A DNA stretch of 64,000 nucleotides from Sphaerolaimus hirsutus (Eukaryota > Nematoda > Chromadorea > Monhysterida > Sphaerolaimidae), in NCBI GenBank assembly GCA_964036195.1, contig OZ038453.1:18885206-18949205 (forward strand), in the 5' to 3' direction. The position numbers and the translations under genes were made by a program. This document shows positions 51,625 to 64,000 of the stretch, one piece after another; position 1 is the first letter of the stretch; every line of letters starts with the position of its first letter. Below the pieces are notes generated by a model that saw only the letters and a list, made by a program, of their open reading frames with translations, had not been told where the DNA came from and searched no databases.

Positions 51625-54600
51625 ATGAATGAAAAGGAAATGGGCACACAAGGACATTTTAATGGAATCAAGCCATTAAATTATCGTATTGACTGGTACT
51701 TTGATGAAATTCTTAAAAGAAGAAGGCCAGGACCAGTTGTTGATTATAAATTCCCAAGGTACTTTGCTGGCAAATCTAGGATGGTATTCAAGGTTGGTTT
51801 ACATTTGGTATTCAAAACAGTTTTCCAGGGGCCAGTTCCGCAAAATGAGTAGTGAGAAGTGAAATGGCAAAGTCGAAGTGAAACGGCAAGTGAATTGGCA
51901 AAAGCGAAGTAAAAAAATAAAAATAAAAAGTCATTTCACTTCGCTTTTACCATTTCACTCGCCAATTCACTTGCCGTTTCACTTTGCCTTTACCATTTCA
52001 CTTATCACTTCTTATTTTGCGGAACTGGCACCTGATGGCACTTTTTCTGCACATGTGAAGGATGCATAGAGGACTATGAATGGGACCAGCACTGTGTAGG
52101 TAAAATTTTAGGGGGGTGAGCCAACCCATTCGCCAGGCCATGTAAAGAAGCAGACCCCCGGTCAAAAATCCCCAGGCACTGACAGCTTACGTGTTCAGAA
52201 CAGGGGTTTGATGCTATTTTTGTTTGAACATTTATTTTACAAAACCTGTTGAGGGGAACTATCCAAAGGAGAAATAATTTTGATCAGACTTTGCAACCAC
52301 ATCTAAATTAATTCAATGTTTGAAAAATAGTTAAACATGATCTTTCAATTTGCAGTAAGTTGAATGAAACCAATTCATTGTGAAGTGACTAAAATTCATG
52401 TCAAATGAACCAGACCAGTTGGAGCTCTTGAATTAGTCCGGCTTCATCAATTGTTGAAAAAATGTTTTTTTTAATGTTTTTCCCAACACCACTTTTCCTC
52501 TCATGTGTCCACTTGCAAAATTAGTTACCCAGGCAGTTCCAATTGAATATATTTATGTACCCTCTAAATACTCAGGTCCTCCAAAATGATGTCACAAGTA
52601 TTTTTATTCATAGAAGTCCATTAGCAATAAAAATGCATACAGACAAAATTAGACTGAGATCATTTTGTTGCAATACAGAAAAGCTGCCATGCTTCACAGC
52701 TATGAATACAGGCCCATTTGACACAGAAAAACACTTGGGAAGTGAAAAGTCACAAGATATTGTTGAGATTGTTTTAAGTGAAGCATTGAAAAAAGACTGG
52801 GTCTATGTATTGGAAACATCATTTAATGCAACAAGATTTGGATACAAAGCAGGTTTGTTATTGTAAAAAAATAGCTAGGTCAAAGATAGTAGGAAGGAGA
52901 CAAAGACAATTGGTGTGCTAACTGAAACTGTGTGCTGAAATTATCTTTGTCTTTAATTTTTGTTCAGTTTTCTAATCCTGAAAATCTGTGCCCTCATTCA
53001 AGAAACACCATAACAAAATCTTGCAGGAGTCTATTTTGTGCAATCAGTTGAAGGCCACATGGCAGCTTCTACTATGTTCCAAATGAGATATGGACGATTA
53101 GTTGTGCCTGTGATTGATCATCCTGCCTTGAAGGCAACATTTGACATCTCACTGAGACACCCACAGCAATATAATGCACTTGGCAACATGCCAGTGAAAG
53201 TTGTCCAAACAACTCATAATGAATTGAAAATTACCAGATTTCATAGAACAATGCCATTGCCACTGTTAGTCTGATCAGCTGCACCAATTTATCTTGTGGG
53301 TAGTTCTCATAAGATCATTTTCAGTAAGTTTAGAATGTACAAAAGTACAGTGCTTTATGGTCACAGATACACTGTATCATTTGCTATATATGATCCAAGC
53401 TACAAGGCAGTTGCCCGGTTTGAAGAAGGTGCTCAAACAAAACCAGGAGAAATTCCCACTGGAATGGTTTACCATGAGACTGATGGTGTGAATCTGTCAA
53501 ACATTGGCTGGATTTTGACAGAGAGTCAAGAAAGGTTTAAGAGAATGGAAGAAATCACCAAGATGCCCACAGAGCTGGATAAAGTTGACTATTTTCTCTC
53601 CGATACCCCATACTGGGGCATTGAGAATATGGGTCTCATTGGAATGGACCAGCGCGATATGAAGTTGGTTTGAAGTGTGATTGAAATGTATTGTGGCATC
53701 CTTTTATTGTTGTATATCTCCATGTTTTGGCAGACGTCCAGAAATAACACTGGGGCATACCACATTGACACATGAAGTGATTCACCAGTGGATTGGCAAT
53801 ATCTTCACTGTGAACCATTGGGATATAGTCTGCTTACAAGTTTGTCTCACAAGACTGTTTCTTAAATCATGCTGATTGATTAAATCATCATCCACAGCAA
53901 AAATGGGCTTGTGAAGTGTGTGGAAGCTCTGTAAAGACACTTCCACACACTTTCACACACTTAATGACATTTTTGGTGAAGTGTCTTCCCCACACTTCAC
54001 CCAGCTTCACGACACCTGAAATTACATGAAGTGTGCTTCCCATTGCTGACACAGTTAAGACACTTCAAACAAACATTTGTGCAGCGTTGTTGACGCACAC
54101 TCATGATGTGATGTGTCTTCATGACAAATTTTGTGAAGCACCAGGACGCGCTGACCAGCATCGTGAAGCGTTGGAAAGTGTTGCAAAAATACACTTCATG
54201 ATGCTTCACAGTGCATCACATACCTATTTTTGGCTGTGATCATTGAGTTTTTGAACACAAAGTGACGTCATTCAGGAAGGATTAACCCAGTACCTTGAAT
54301 GGGTAATAACAGATGAAAAAGGTTTGGTGCCACTTGACAATGCAGTGAGACATGCAGCAGATGCAGCTTTTCGGAGAGAGGGCTTCTCAAAAAAAATAAT
54401 TAGACCTTATGAAATGACACAGCAGATTGCTGACGAGTGCTTCAAAAGGCCTCCTGTGGTAACTTAATTAATAATGCATAAAGGTGTTAAATGTTGATTG
54501 CACCACGTTCTTCATGAAGTAACATAAGCTATGCAAAAATAGAGTTAACCTTATGAAGACTTTTACCATCATCAAGGACACAAATATCAATACCATATTA

Positions 54601-57600
54601 TAAAGCCACTATTTATTTGTGTGGAAAGTATGCTCCAACGTGAAAGATAGGACGTTTCTGCTTCTGCCCGATTCGTGTGTGTTTTTACACACAAAGTGGA
54701 CATTTTTTATCAGCACAAAATGCCCTTTACAAACACGATCCCTTTACAATCTTGACAAACAGGGTTCACATATGGCAGAGTAGCTTTCCAAGAATGCAAT
54801 TGCACATGTATAGGGGGTTGACTTGAGTTTTTAAGAATTGAGTTTACAATTCAGGCTTGAGTTTACAGGTGTTTATAAATTAGGGTTGAGTTGACTGAAG
54901 TTTAAAAATAAGGAGCTGTGTTGACAAAAGTTGACAAATTAGAGGTTGAGTTTATGGGAGTTGAGTTGATGTGAGTTTACCAAATTAGGGGCTGAGTTTA
55001 TGGGAGTTGACAATAACATTACCATAACCCTTAAGTGAGGCCCCTGGGGCTAAAAAATATAAATTGTGAAATGATGCATTTGTGGGTTTCTGATTACAAT
55101 GATTTGAAATATGCACTCCATTCTGACAGTACATTACCATAACCATGAAATTGAACCCCTGGGGCCAAAACATCCAAATTGTGAAGTGATGCATTGTGGG
55201 TTTCTAATTGCACTCATTTGATATATGCACTCCATTTTGACACTACATTACCATAACCCTGAAAATGAACCCCTGGGGCCAAAAACTTTGAATTTGTGAA
55301 ATAATGCATTTTTGGGTTTCTGATTGCACTGATTGCAAATATGCACTCCATTTTTACTCTACATTACCATAACCTTTAAGTATAATGCCCTTTAAAAAAT
55401 TAGAAATTGCACTGATTTGATATATGCAATCCATTTTGACACTACATTACCATAACCCTGAAAATGAAACCCTGGGGCCAAAAAATTTCAATTTATGAAA
55501 TAATGCATTGTGGGTTTCTAATTGCACTGATTTGATATATGTACTCCATTTTGACACTACATTACCATAACCCTTAAAATGAACCCCTGGGGCCAAAAAC
55601 TTTCAATTTGTGAAATAATGCATTTTTGGGTTTCTACTTGCACTGATTTGATATATGGACTCCATTTTGACACCACATTACCATAACCCTGAAAATGAAC
55701 CCCTGGGGCCAAAAACTTTGAATTTGTGAAATAATGCATTTTTGGGTTTCTGATTGCTCTGATTTCAAATATGCACTCCATTTTGACTCTACATTACCAT
55801 AACATTTAAGTATAATGCCCAGAGCTTAAAAAATTAGAAATTGCACTGATTTGATATATGCAATCCATTTTGACACCACATTACCATAACCCTGAAAATG
55901 AACCCCTGGGGCCAAAAACTTTGAATTTGTGAAAAAATGCATTTTTGGGTTTCTGATTGCACTGATTTCAAATATGCACTCCATTTTGACTCTACATTAC
56001 CATAACATTTAAGTATAATGCCCAGAGCTTAAAAAATTAGAAATTGCACTGATTTGATATATGCAATCCATTTTGACACTACATTACCATAACCCTGAAA
56101 ATGAAACCCTGGGGCCAAAAAATTTCAAGTTGTGAAATAATGCATTTTTGGGTTTCTAATTGCACCGATTTGATATATGCACTCCATTTTGACACTACAT
56201 TACCATAACCCTAAAAATGAACCCCTGGGGCCAAAAAATTTCAAGTTGTGAAATAATGCATTTTTAGGTTTCTAATTGCACTGATTTGATATATGCACTC
56301 CATTTTGACACTACATTACCATAACCCTAAAAATGAACCCCTGGGGCCAACAACTTTCAATTTGTTAAATAATGCATTTTTGAGTTTCTGATTGCACTGA
56401 TTTCAAATATACACTCCACTCTGACACTACATTACTGTAACCCTGAAACTTAACCCCTAGGGCCAAAAATTTCAAATTGTGAAATAATGCATTTTGTAGG
56501 TTTCTAATTGCACTGATTGAAAATATGCACTCCATTTTGACTCTACATTACCATAAACCTGAAAATGAACCAATGGGGCCAAAAACTTTCAATTTGTGAA
56601 ATGATGCATTTGTGAGTATTTTCATGCACTGATTTCAAATATGCATTCCATTCTGACACTACATTACTGTAACCCTGATAATGAACCCCTAGGGCCAAAA
56701 ATTTCAAATTGTGAAATGATGCATTTTGTAGGTTTCTAATTGCACTGATTTAAAATATGCACTCCATTTTGACTCTACATTACTGTAAGCCTTAAAATAG
56801 ATCCCCTGGGGCTAATAAATTAGAAATTGTGAAATGTTGCATTTGTGGGTTTTTGAGTGCCTTGATTTGAAATATGCACTCTGTTGAATATATGCATTAC
56901 ACCCTCCACCCTTAAATTAAACACCTGCATCTAACAAATTTGAAATAATGCTTTTTTGTAGGATTAGAACACGACAAAACCCAACCAAAGGTCAGAGAGA
57001 ATCCTGCTAGTTAAGAAATAGAAATTTATCCCCACATACATTAGCACTGCTTCACAGCACATCATATCACAAACTGCTTTCACCTATTGTAAATATTTGC
57101 TGTTAATTGTCTTACTGCTTTCACAGTACTTCAATATGATAGGAGAAGCATTTGGTGTTGAGAGCATTGTGAAGTTCACACAAATGTTGGGACAGAAATT
57201 CAAGTACAGCAGTGCTAGCCTGAGTGATTGGCTTGAATTGCTTGAAAAGGTGAGAATTTCATTAAAAATTATCAAGTCCTAAATATATGATTATCCCCAG
57301 TCAAAAGTCTGATAAAATAACTCATCTGGCATATATGAAGCCTATAGATGAAGATGGACAACCTAATAAAGTATTGACACAATATAATTCTGTAGTAAGT
57401 TGAGGCATTAACGCCACAAATAAAGGACACCATTGGTCTGAGCACTTCAGTCAATATATCTTGTTATTAGCACAGCCTCCCACAATGTTGTTTGCAACCT
57501 GGTTGACCTTAGAAAAAACACAGATTTTACTGTCTAGTGGAGCATGTGGTGGGTCTTAAAACCAGAGTATACAATAACTGGCAGTCGTGGTTTGTGGTTG

Positions 57601-59169
57601 CAGTGCCAACTGGTACTTGGCCCATTCTAATCTATCATCAGACATCCTCCTTTTGTTTCAGATTACATTCATATCCGCAGCTTTTATATCCTCAAACCAT
57701 GCAATATCACACAGGCTACAGGCTCAGAGTTAGCTTCAAGGACCCTGGAATCATTCATGACTAAGCCTGGTTATCCCATTGTTGGAGCATACCTCACTGA
57801 GGGACGGGTACAGCTGAAGCAGTTCCAGATGCAGAACAAGACACTGGTGCCAGAACCAGACACACCCTTCATTGCTCCCCTCAAGTTTACTGATGACAAG
57901 GTCAATTTTGTGGGTGCCATTTTGCAGTATGAAAAACAATTGTGCAGTGCCAGAAATTGAATTTGAAATACCATATTTCCTCAAAATAACCCCTCATTGA
58001 AATACCTCCGTCTCGAAATACCCCGTAAAAATGGACACTGAGTTTATAAACCCCCACCTTGAAATACCCCCCACCAATTCAGTGTATATAAAACTTAGAT
58101 GACAAAAGCTCCAGGAAACGCAGAACAGATGTTAAAACCAATGACTGTGTTACGTTAGAACCTGTTTTACACCATCTACATACATACATACTTATGTAAG
58201 TCTATAGAGTCTTATAAATAGCGGTTTTTCTAGCATTTTTCGACGTCTGTGTACGTTGCAAACCACGATTTAGTACTGGGACTTCAATAAATTTCCAGCG
58301 GAATAATAACCCCCCCCTCGTTTAACCCCCCTCAAAATTTCCACTCTGAAAAAATAAACCCCGGGGGGGGGGGGGGTAATTCGAGGAAATATGGTATGCT
58401 TAACATTTGATTAGAATTTCAATATATTAGTTCCAAAGTATCCAGCCTGGCAGGGTGCAAATTGGACTGAGATCCCAAAATTAAGAGCAGTGACTTGACT
58501 TCTCAAGTCGGGATCTCAGCACTGAAGACTTTAGGGTAGCCAAAATTGTTTGATTTCAGATTGGGGCTGACATTTATAATTTGACATAATTAGGATTGAT
58601 GTTGGAAACCCTGGTTACTGCTGTACACAATATTCAGATTAGAATCACCACTACTCTTAAAACTTAATATAAATCTGAACTATTTATCAGAACCCTAACT
58701 TACACAGGGTCAGGAGGGTATAGTCTTTCTGGACAATTTTGAAAGTCTATCAGATATTGAGCCAAAACCAGCAGAAGACCCTGTATGGTTTTTAATCAAC
58801 CAGCATGGCACAGCTTATGTGGAGAGTGTTTATGATGTGAAAAATTACAGGTGGGATAAATATTACATAATAGTGTCAATGACTGACAGAAAAAAAATGT
58901 GAATATTTTCTTTCTGCAGGGGTATTTTGGAAAGCTGTTATGAGGGGGACTATAACAAGAAAATGGGTGAATTCAATTGCTCATTAGACCTGAGGACTCT
59001 ACAGAAGCTATTCAAAACTCTGTGTCTCAGCATAAGAAGGAATATAGTACCTTTTAATGATGCTGAAACCAAAGAGGACTGGATGGAGTTTGGAAAAGAA
59101 TTGGTTAAACTTGGAGCGGCAGTAGGTGAAATCCCCAGTAAGTTTGTGCAACGTGTGTTTCCAACTTGA
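51625..59169 (+). CDS. M1-family zinc aminopeptidase-like gene, copy B (10 exons)
   Basis: Inferred exons: 51625-51792, 52576-52852, 53027-53264, 53325-53663, 53734-53839, 54276-54458, 57127-57249, 57715-57900, 58708-58850 and 58920-59169. Every exon has the same length as in copy A, and all phases match, about 670 residues. It keeps HEVIHQ and the third Glu, GIEN and the C-terminal part. Differences from copy A are scattered substitutions, densest in exon 6 (for example EGFSKK for EGLSTT). Both copies therefore look coding and not obviously pseudogenised. The intron after exon 6 holds the 115-bp tandem array. Confidence 0.75.
51826..52034. repeat. Hairpin MITE (CAGGTGCCAGTTCC family), copy B
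   Basis: Same element and position as 23419-23627 in copy A, hence older than the duplication. Confidence 0.75.
55005..56900. repeat. Tandem array of about 17 units of roughly 115 bp
   Basis: Units share CTACATTACCATAACCC, ACCCCTGGGGCCAAAAA, GTGAAATAATGCATTTTTG and CTGATTTGATATATGCACTC. Spacing is mostly 113-118 bp, with a few shorter units. It lies in an intron of M1 copy B and is absent from copy A. Confidence 0.85.
57969..58396. repeat. Foldback MITE-like repeat, family 1, second copy
   Basis: Ends TACCATATTTCCTC and GAGGAAATATGGTA, with the same interior order as 140-520. Not present at the equivalent copy A position (about 29,960), so inserted after the duplication. Confidence 0.7.
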
Positions 59170-59351
59170 TAGCACAATGTATTGCAAAAGTATGCATCTG
59201 GAATACCATTATGCTAATGTGTAAATAAATATTACCTGTGTATTTCATTAGAGTATGATTCCCAATTTCCCAATTACAAATATTGAATGATATTTGCTGA
59301 GTGTGTAAATGCATTTATATTTATGAGAAAATCAACCAAACCAACATGCAG

Positions 59352-62300
59352 GGTTTGGGCCTCGACCGCAACAAGTTGTACTTGACAAAGCATGCACATG
59401 CTGTTTCATGAGCAAAGAACAGCTCATGGAGAGTGGCGGTGAGTGATTTATAATTGTGAAAAATGACTGATTGTTTTTTTTATGATGCACTCAACAAGGA
59501 TTTGATTAATTGGACAGCACTGACAAGAACATAAAATGTGGTGTTCCTCAGCATGATAATAGAGTGTAACCCAAATCGTTGCAAACATTTATCTCTGCTT
59601 GAACAGCACTCAGATAAAAAAATATTAACGTTTATGTTTACTTCCAAAAAAGTACTGGTACTTGGTTTTCGGTATACCTACTTAGCAACAACTTCTGTTC
59701 CTTTACCAAATTTGTGAGCATTATATATTAAACAACATAATAATTCTAAATTTAAGAGAATAAAAAAAAATCTTACCTAGGTATATTTACTTATTTTTAC
59801 TCCAACCTCAATTCACTGCAACATAACCAAATCCCCCACCCGCACATAGATGGCTGCGCATACAATCACTGCTATGATTCCAAACTGGGCAAACTGCTCA
59901 GCAATAACTTCTTACTAGCGAAAAAAAATGATGGTACACTGGCCGTGGTGGGAGGAGAGCAGGTGCAGAGTGGTGAAGCTGCCACTTACGGTGGGGATGT
60001 GGCTGGCACTGATTATGGCAGTGGTGAAGCTGCCACTTATGGTGGGGATGTGGCTGGCACTGATTATGGCAGTGGTGAAGCTGCCACTTATGGTGGGGAT
60101 GTGGCTGGCACTGATTATGGCAGTGGTGAAGCTGCCACTTATGGTGGGGATGTGGCTGGCACTGATTATGGCAGTGGTGAAGCTTACACTTATGGTGGGG
60201 ATGTGGCTGGCACTGATTATGGCAGTGGTGAAGCTGCCACTTATGGTGGGGATGTGGCTGGCACTGATTATGGCAGTGGTGAAGCTGCCACTTATGGTGG
60301 GGATGTGGCTGGCACTGATTATGGCAGTGGTGAAGCTGCCACTTATGGTGGGGATGTGGCTGGCACTGATTATGGCAGTGGTGAAGCTGCCACTTATGGT
60401 GGGGATGTGGCTGGCACTGATTATGGCAGTGGTGAAGCTGCCACTTATGGTGGGGATGTGGCTGGCACTGATTATGGCAGTGGTGAAGCTGCCACTTATG
60501 GTGGGGATGTGGCTGGCACTGATTATGGCAGTGGTGAAGCTGCCACTTATGGTGGGGATGTGGCTGGCACTGATTATGGCAGTGGTGAAGCTGCCACTTA
60601 TGGTGGGGATGTGGCTGGCACTGATTATGGCAGTGGTGAAGCTGCCACTTATGGTGGGGATGTGGCTGGCACTGATTATGGCAGTGGTGAAGCTGCCACT
60701 TATGGTGGGGATGTGGCTGGCACTGATTATGGCAGTGGTGAAGCTGCCACTTATGGTGGGGATGTGGCTGGCACTGATTATGGCAGTGGTGAAGCTGCCA
60801 CTTATGGTGGGGATGTGGCTGGCACTGATTATGACAGTGGTGAAGCTTACACTTATGGTGGGGATGTGGCTGGCACTGATTATGGCAGTGGTGAAGCTTA
60901 CACTTATGGTGGGGATGTGGCTGGCACTGATTATGGCAGTGGTGAAGCTGCCACTTATGGTGGGGATGTGGCTGGCACTGATTATGGCAGTGGTGAAGCT
61001 GCCACTTATGGTGGGGATGTGGCTGGCACTGATTATGGCAGTGGTGAAGCTTACACTTATGGTGGGGATGTGGCTGGCACTGATTATGGCAGTGGTGAAG
61101 CTTACACTTATGGTGGGGATGTGGCTGGCACTGATTATGGCAGTGGTGAAGCTTACACTTATGGTGGGGATGTGGCTGGCACTGATTATGACAGTGGTGA
61201 AGCTTACACTTATGGTGGGGATGTGGCTGGCACTGATTATGGCAGTGGTGAAGCTTACACTTATGGTGGGGATGTGGCTGGCACTGATTATGGCAGTGGT
61301 GAAGCTGCCACTTATGGTGGGGATGTGGCTGGCACTGATTATGGCAGTGGTGAAGCTGCCACTTATGGTGGGGATGTGGCTGGCACTGATTATGGCAGTG
61401 GTGAAGCTTACACTTATGGTGGGGATGTGGCTGGCACTGATTATGGCAGTGGTGAAGCTTACACTTATGGTGGGGATGTGGCTGGCACTGATTATGGCAG
61501 TGGTGAAGCTTACACTTATGGTGGGGATGTGGCTGGCACTGATTATGACAGTGGTGAAGCTTACACTTATGGTGGGGATGTGGCTGGCACTGATTATAGC
61601 AGTGGTGAAGCTTACACTTATGGTGGGGATGTGGCTGGCACTGATTATGGCAGTGGTGAAGCTGCCACTTATGGTGGGGATGTGGCTGGCACTGATTATG
61701 GCAGTGGTGAAGCTGCCACTTATGGTGGGGATGTGGCTGGCACTGATTATGGCAGTGGTGAAGCTTACACTTATGGTGGGGATGTGGCTGGCACTGATTA
61801 TGGCAGTGGTGAAGCTGCCACTTATGGTGGAGATGTGGCTGGCACTGATTATGGCAGTGGTGAAGCTTACACTTATGGTGGGGATGTGGCTGGCACTGAT
61901 TATGGTAGTGGTGAAGCTGCCACTTATGGTGGGGATGTGGCTGGCACTGATTATGGCAGTGGTGAAGCTGCCACTTATGGTGGGGATGTGGCTGGCACTG
62001 ATTATGGCAGTGGTGAAGCTTACACTTATGGTGGGGATGTGGCTGGCACTGATTATGGCAGTGGTGAAGCTGACACTTATGGTGGGGATGTGGCTGGCAC
62101 TGATTATGGCAGTGGGGATGCTGACACTTACGGTGGGGATGTGGCTGGCACTGATTATGGCAATGGTGAAGCTGCCACTTACGGTGGAGATGTGACTGGC
62201 ACTGATTATGGCAGTGGTGAAGCTGCCACTTATGGTGGGGATGTGGCTGGCACTGATTATGGCATTGGTGAAGCTTACACTTATGGTGGGGATGTGGCTG

Positions 62301-64000
62301 GCACTGATTATGGCAGTGGTGAAGCTGCCACTTATGGTGGGGATGTGGCTGGCACTGATTATGGCAGTGGTGAAGCTGCCACTTATGGTGGGGATGTGGC
62401 TGGCACTGATTATGGCAGTGGTGAAGCTTACACTTATGGTGGGGATGTGGCTGGCACTGATTATGGCAGTGGTGAAGCTTACACTTATGGTGGGGATGTG
62501 GCTGGCACTGATTATGGCAGTGGTAAAGCTTACACTTATGGTGTGGATGTGGCTGGCACTGATTATGGCAGTGGTGAAGCTTACACTTATGGTGGGGATG
62601 TGGCTGGAACTGATTATGACAGTGGTGAAGCTTACACTTATGGTGGGGATGTGGCTGGCACTGATTATGGTAGTGGTGAAGCTGCCACTTATAGTGGAGA
62701 TGTGGCTGGCACTGATTATGGCAGTGGTGAAGCTTACACTTATGGTGGGGATGTGGCTGGCACTGATTATGACAGTGGTGAAGCTTACACTTATGGTGGG
62801 GATGTGGCTGGCACTGATTATGGCAGTGGTGAAGCTTACACTTATGGTGGGGATGTGGCTGGCACTGATTATGGCAGTGGTGAAGCTTACACTTATGGTG
62901 GGGATGTGGCTGGCACTGATTATGGCAGTGGTGAAGCTTACACTTATGGTGGGGATGTGGCTGGCACTGATTATGGCAGTGGTGAAGCTTACACTTATGG
63001 TGGGGATGTGGCTGGCACTGATTATGGCAGTGGTGAAGCTTACACTTATGGTGGGGATGTGGCTGGCACTGATTATGACAGTGGTGAAGCTTACACTTAT
63101 GGTGGGGATGTGGCTGGCACTGATTATGGCAGTGGTGAAGCTTACACTTATGGTGGGGATGTGGCTGGCACTGATTATGGCAGTGGTGAAGCTGACACTT
63201 ATGGTGGGGATGTGGCTGGCACTGATTATGGCAGTGGTGAAGCTGACACTTATGGTGAGGATGTGGCTGGCACTGATTATGGCAGTGGTGAAGCTGACAC
63301 TTATGGTGGGGATGTGGCTGGCACTGATTATGGCAGTGGTGAAGCTTACACTTATGGTGGGGATGTGGCTGGCACTGATTATGGCAGTGGTGAAGCTGAC
63401 ACTTATGGTGGGGATGTGGCTGGCACTGATTATGGCAGTGGTGAAGCTTACACTTATGGTGGGGATGTGGCTGGCACTGATTATGGCAGTGGTGAAGCTG
63501 CCACTTATGGCGGGGATGTGGCTGGCACTGATTATGGCAGTGGTGAAGCTTACACTTATGGTGGGGATGTGGCTGGCACTGATTATGGCAGTGGTGAAGC
63601 TGCCACTTATGGTGGGGATGTGGCTGGCACTGATTCTGGCAGTGGTGAAGCTGCCACTTATGGTGGGGATGTGGCTGGCACTGATTATGGCAGTGGTGAA
63701 GCTGACACTTATGGTGGGGATGTGGCTGGCACTGATTATGGCAGTGGTGAAGCTGCCACTTATGGTGGGGATGTGGCTGGCACTGATTCTGGCAGTGGTG
63801 AAGCTGCCACTTATGGTGGGGATGTGGCTGGCACTGATTATGGCAGTGGTGAAGCTGACACTTATGGTGGGGATGTGGCTGGCACTGATTATGGCAGTGG
63901 TGAAGCTTACACTTATGGTGGGGATGTGGCTGGCACTGATTCTGGCAGTGGTGAAGCTGCCACTTATGGTGGGGATGTGGCTGGCACTGATTATGGCAGT
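59352..64000 (+). CDS. Second host gene, copy B: Cys exon and giant repeat exon (partial)
   Basis: Exon 59352-59438 (CTCCFMSKEQLMES) joins exon 59850-64000 in phase 1, restoring an Asp codon. After about 38 codons (HCYDSKLGKLL, GTLAVVGGEQ) the exon enters 79 copies of the 17-residue unit GSGEAATYGGDVAGTDY and stays open to the window end, over 1,380 codons. The repeat is Gly-, Asp-, Thr- and Tyr-rich, acidic and without Cys, fitting an extended extracellular or structural protein. Codon 6 varies between Ala, Tyr and Asp. An alternative 755-codon hydrophobic frame exists but stops at 62195. Start, end and function are unknown. Confidence 0.6.
59966..64000 (+). repeat. 51-bp minisatellite, 79 complete units
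   Basis: 79 x 51 bp plus 6 bases fill the interval with no insertion or deletion. Unit types differ at codon 6 (GCC, TAC, GAC) and codon 1 (GGC, GAC). Units 20-26 and 27-33 show the same seven-unit order, a higher-order repeat of 357 bp. Ala units dominate the first 17 and Asp units appear mainly in the last third. The array continues past the window. Confidence 0.95.

Noticed and set aside
59928..62195. 755-codon hydrophobic ORF in the minisatellite (MVGMWLALIMAV repeats)
   Set aside because: It is the shifted frame of the 51-bp repeat. It ends when one unit has a single change making TGA, while the GSGEAATYGG frame is open through all 79 units and the upstream exon.
59966..64000. CRISPR array
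   Set aside because: Repeats are directly adjacent without spacers and the DNA is eukaryotic.

Overview
This is eukaryotic DNA, most likely from an invertebrate animal, although nothing in the window proves the phylum. The reasons are GT-AG spliceosomal introns, a zinc aminopeptidase gene split into ten exons, many hAT-type and foldback (MITE-like) repeats, and a Polinton/Maverick-type virus-like element. There is one 200-N assembly gap (1057-1256). No rRNA, tRNA or CRISPR array was recognised.

Region 1 (1-4.3 kb) is GC-richer than what follows. It holds a foldback repeat and an unrecognised multi-exon plus-strand gene with a Thr/Ser/Pro-rich part, a helical segment, one hydrophobic segment and a basic tail. 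Two of its introns are hairpin elements whose ends coincide with the splice sites.

Region 2 (about 4.3-21.8 kb) is AT-rich and compact and is a Polinton-type element. A minus-strand block (19.2 to 7.66 kb) encodes protein-primed DNA polymerase B, packaging ATPase, a small conserved protein, a 330-residue protein, retrovirus-type integrase, a membrane protein, penton-type minor capsid protein, a very basic protein, double-jelly-roll major capsid protein and an adenain-like protease. All of these frames are open. Divergent promoters at 6.3-6.66 kb and 19.18-19.54 kb share a palindrome (TGTTGTAA, 2-3 nt, TTACAACA). They drive accessory genes: a spliced dUTPase-fold protein, a spliced zinc-knuckle protein, three small proteins and a complete dUTPase with a duplicated 3' part. 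The right end appears to be near 21,795. I found no matching left terminal repeat, so the element may extend beyond position 1.

Region 3 (21.8-64 kb) is host DNA dominated by a segmental duplication. Copy A (from 21,796) and copy B (from 50,228) each contain an M1-family aminopeptidase-like gene of ten exons, with compatible phases and about 670 residues, followed by exons of a second, cysteine-containing gene. The copies have acquired different insertions, including hAT elements with 8-bp target duplications whose empty sites survive in the other copy. In copy B the second gene runs into 79 uninterrupted 51-bp repeats that are open in the coding frame to the end of the window. Copy A has one degenerate unit. 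The remaining sequence is decayed repeats and short ORFs without support.
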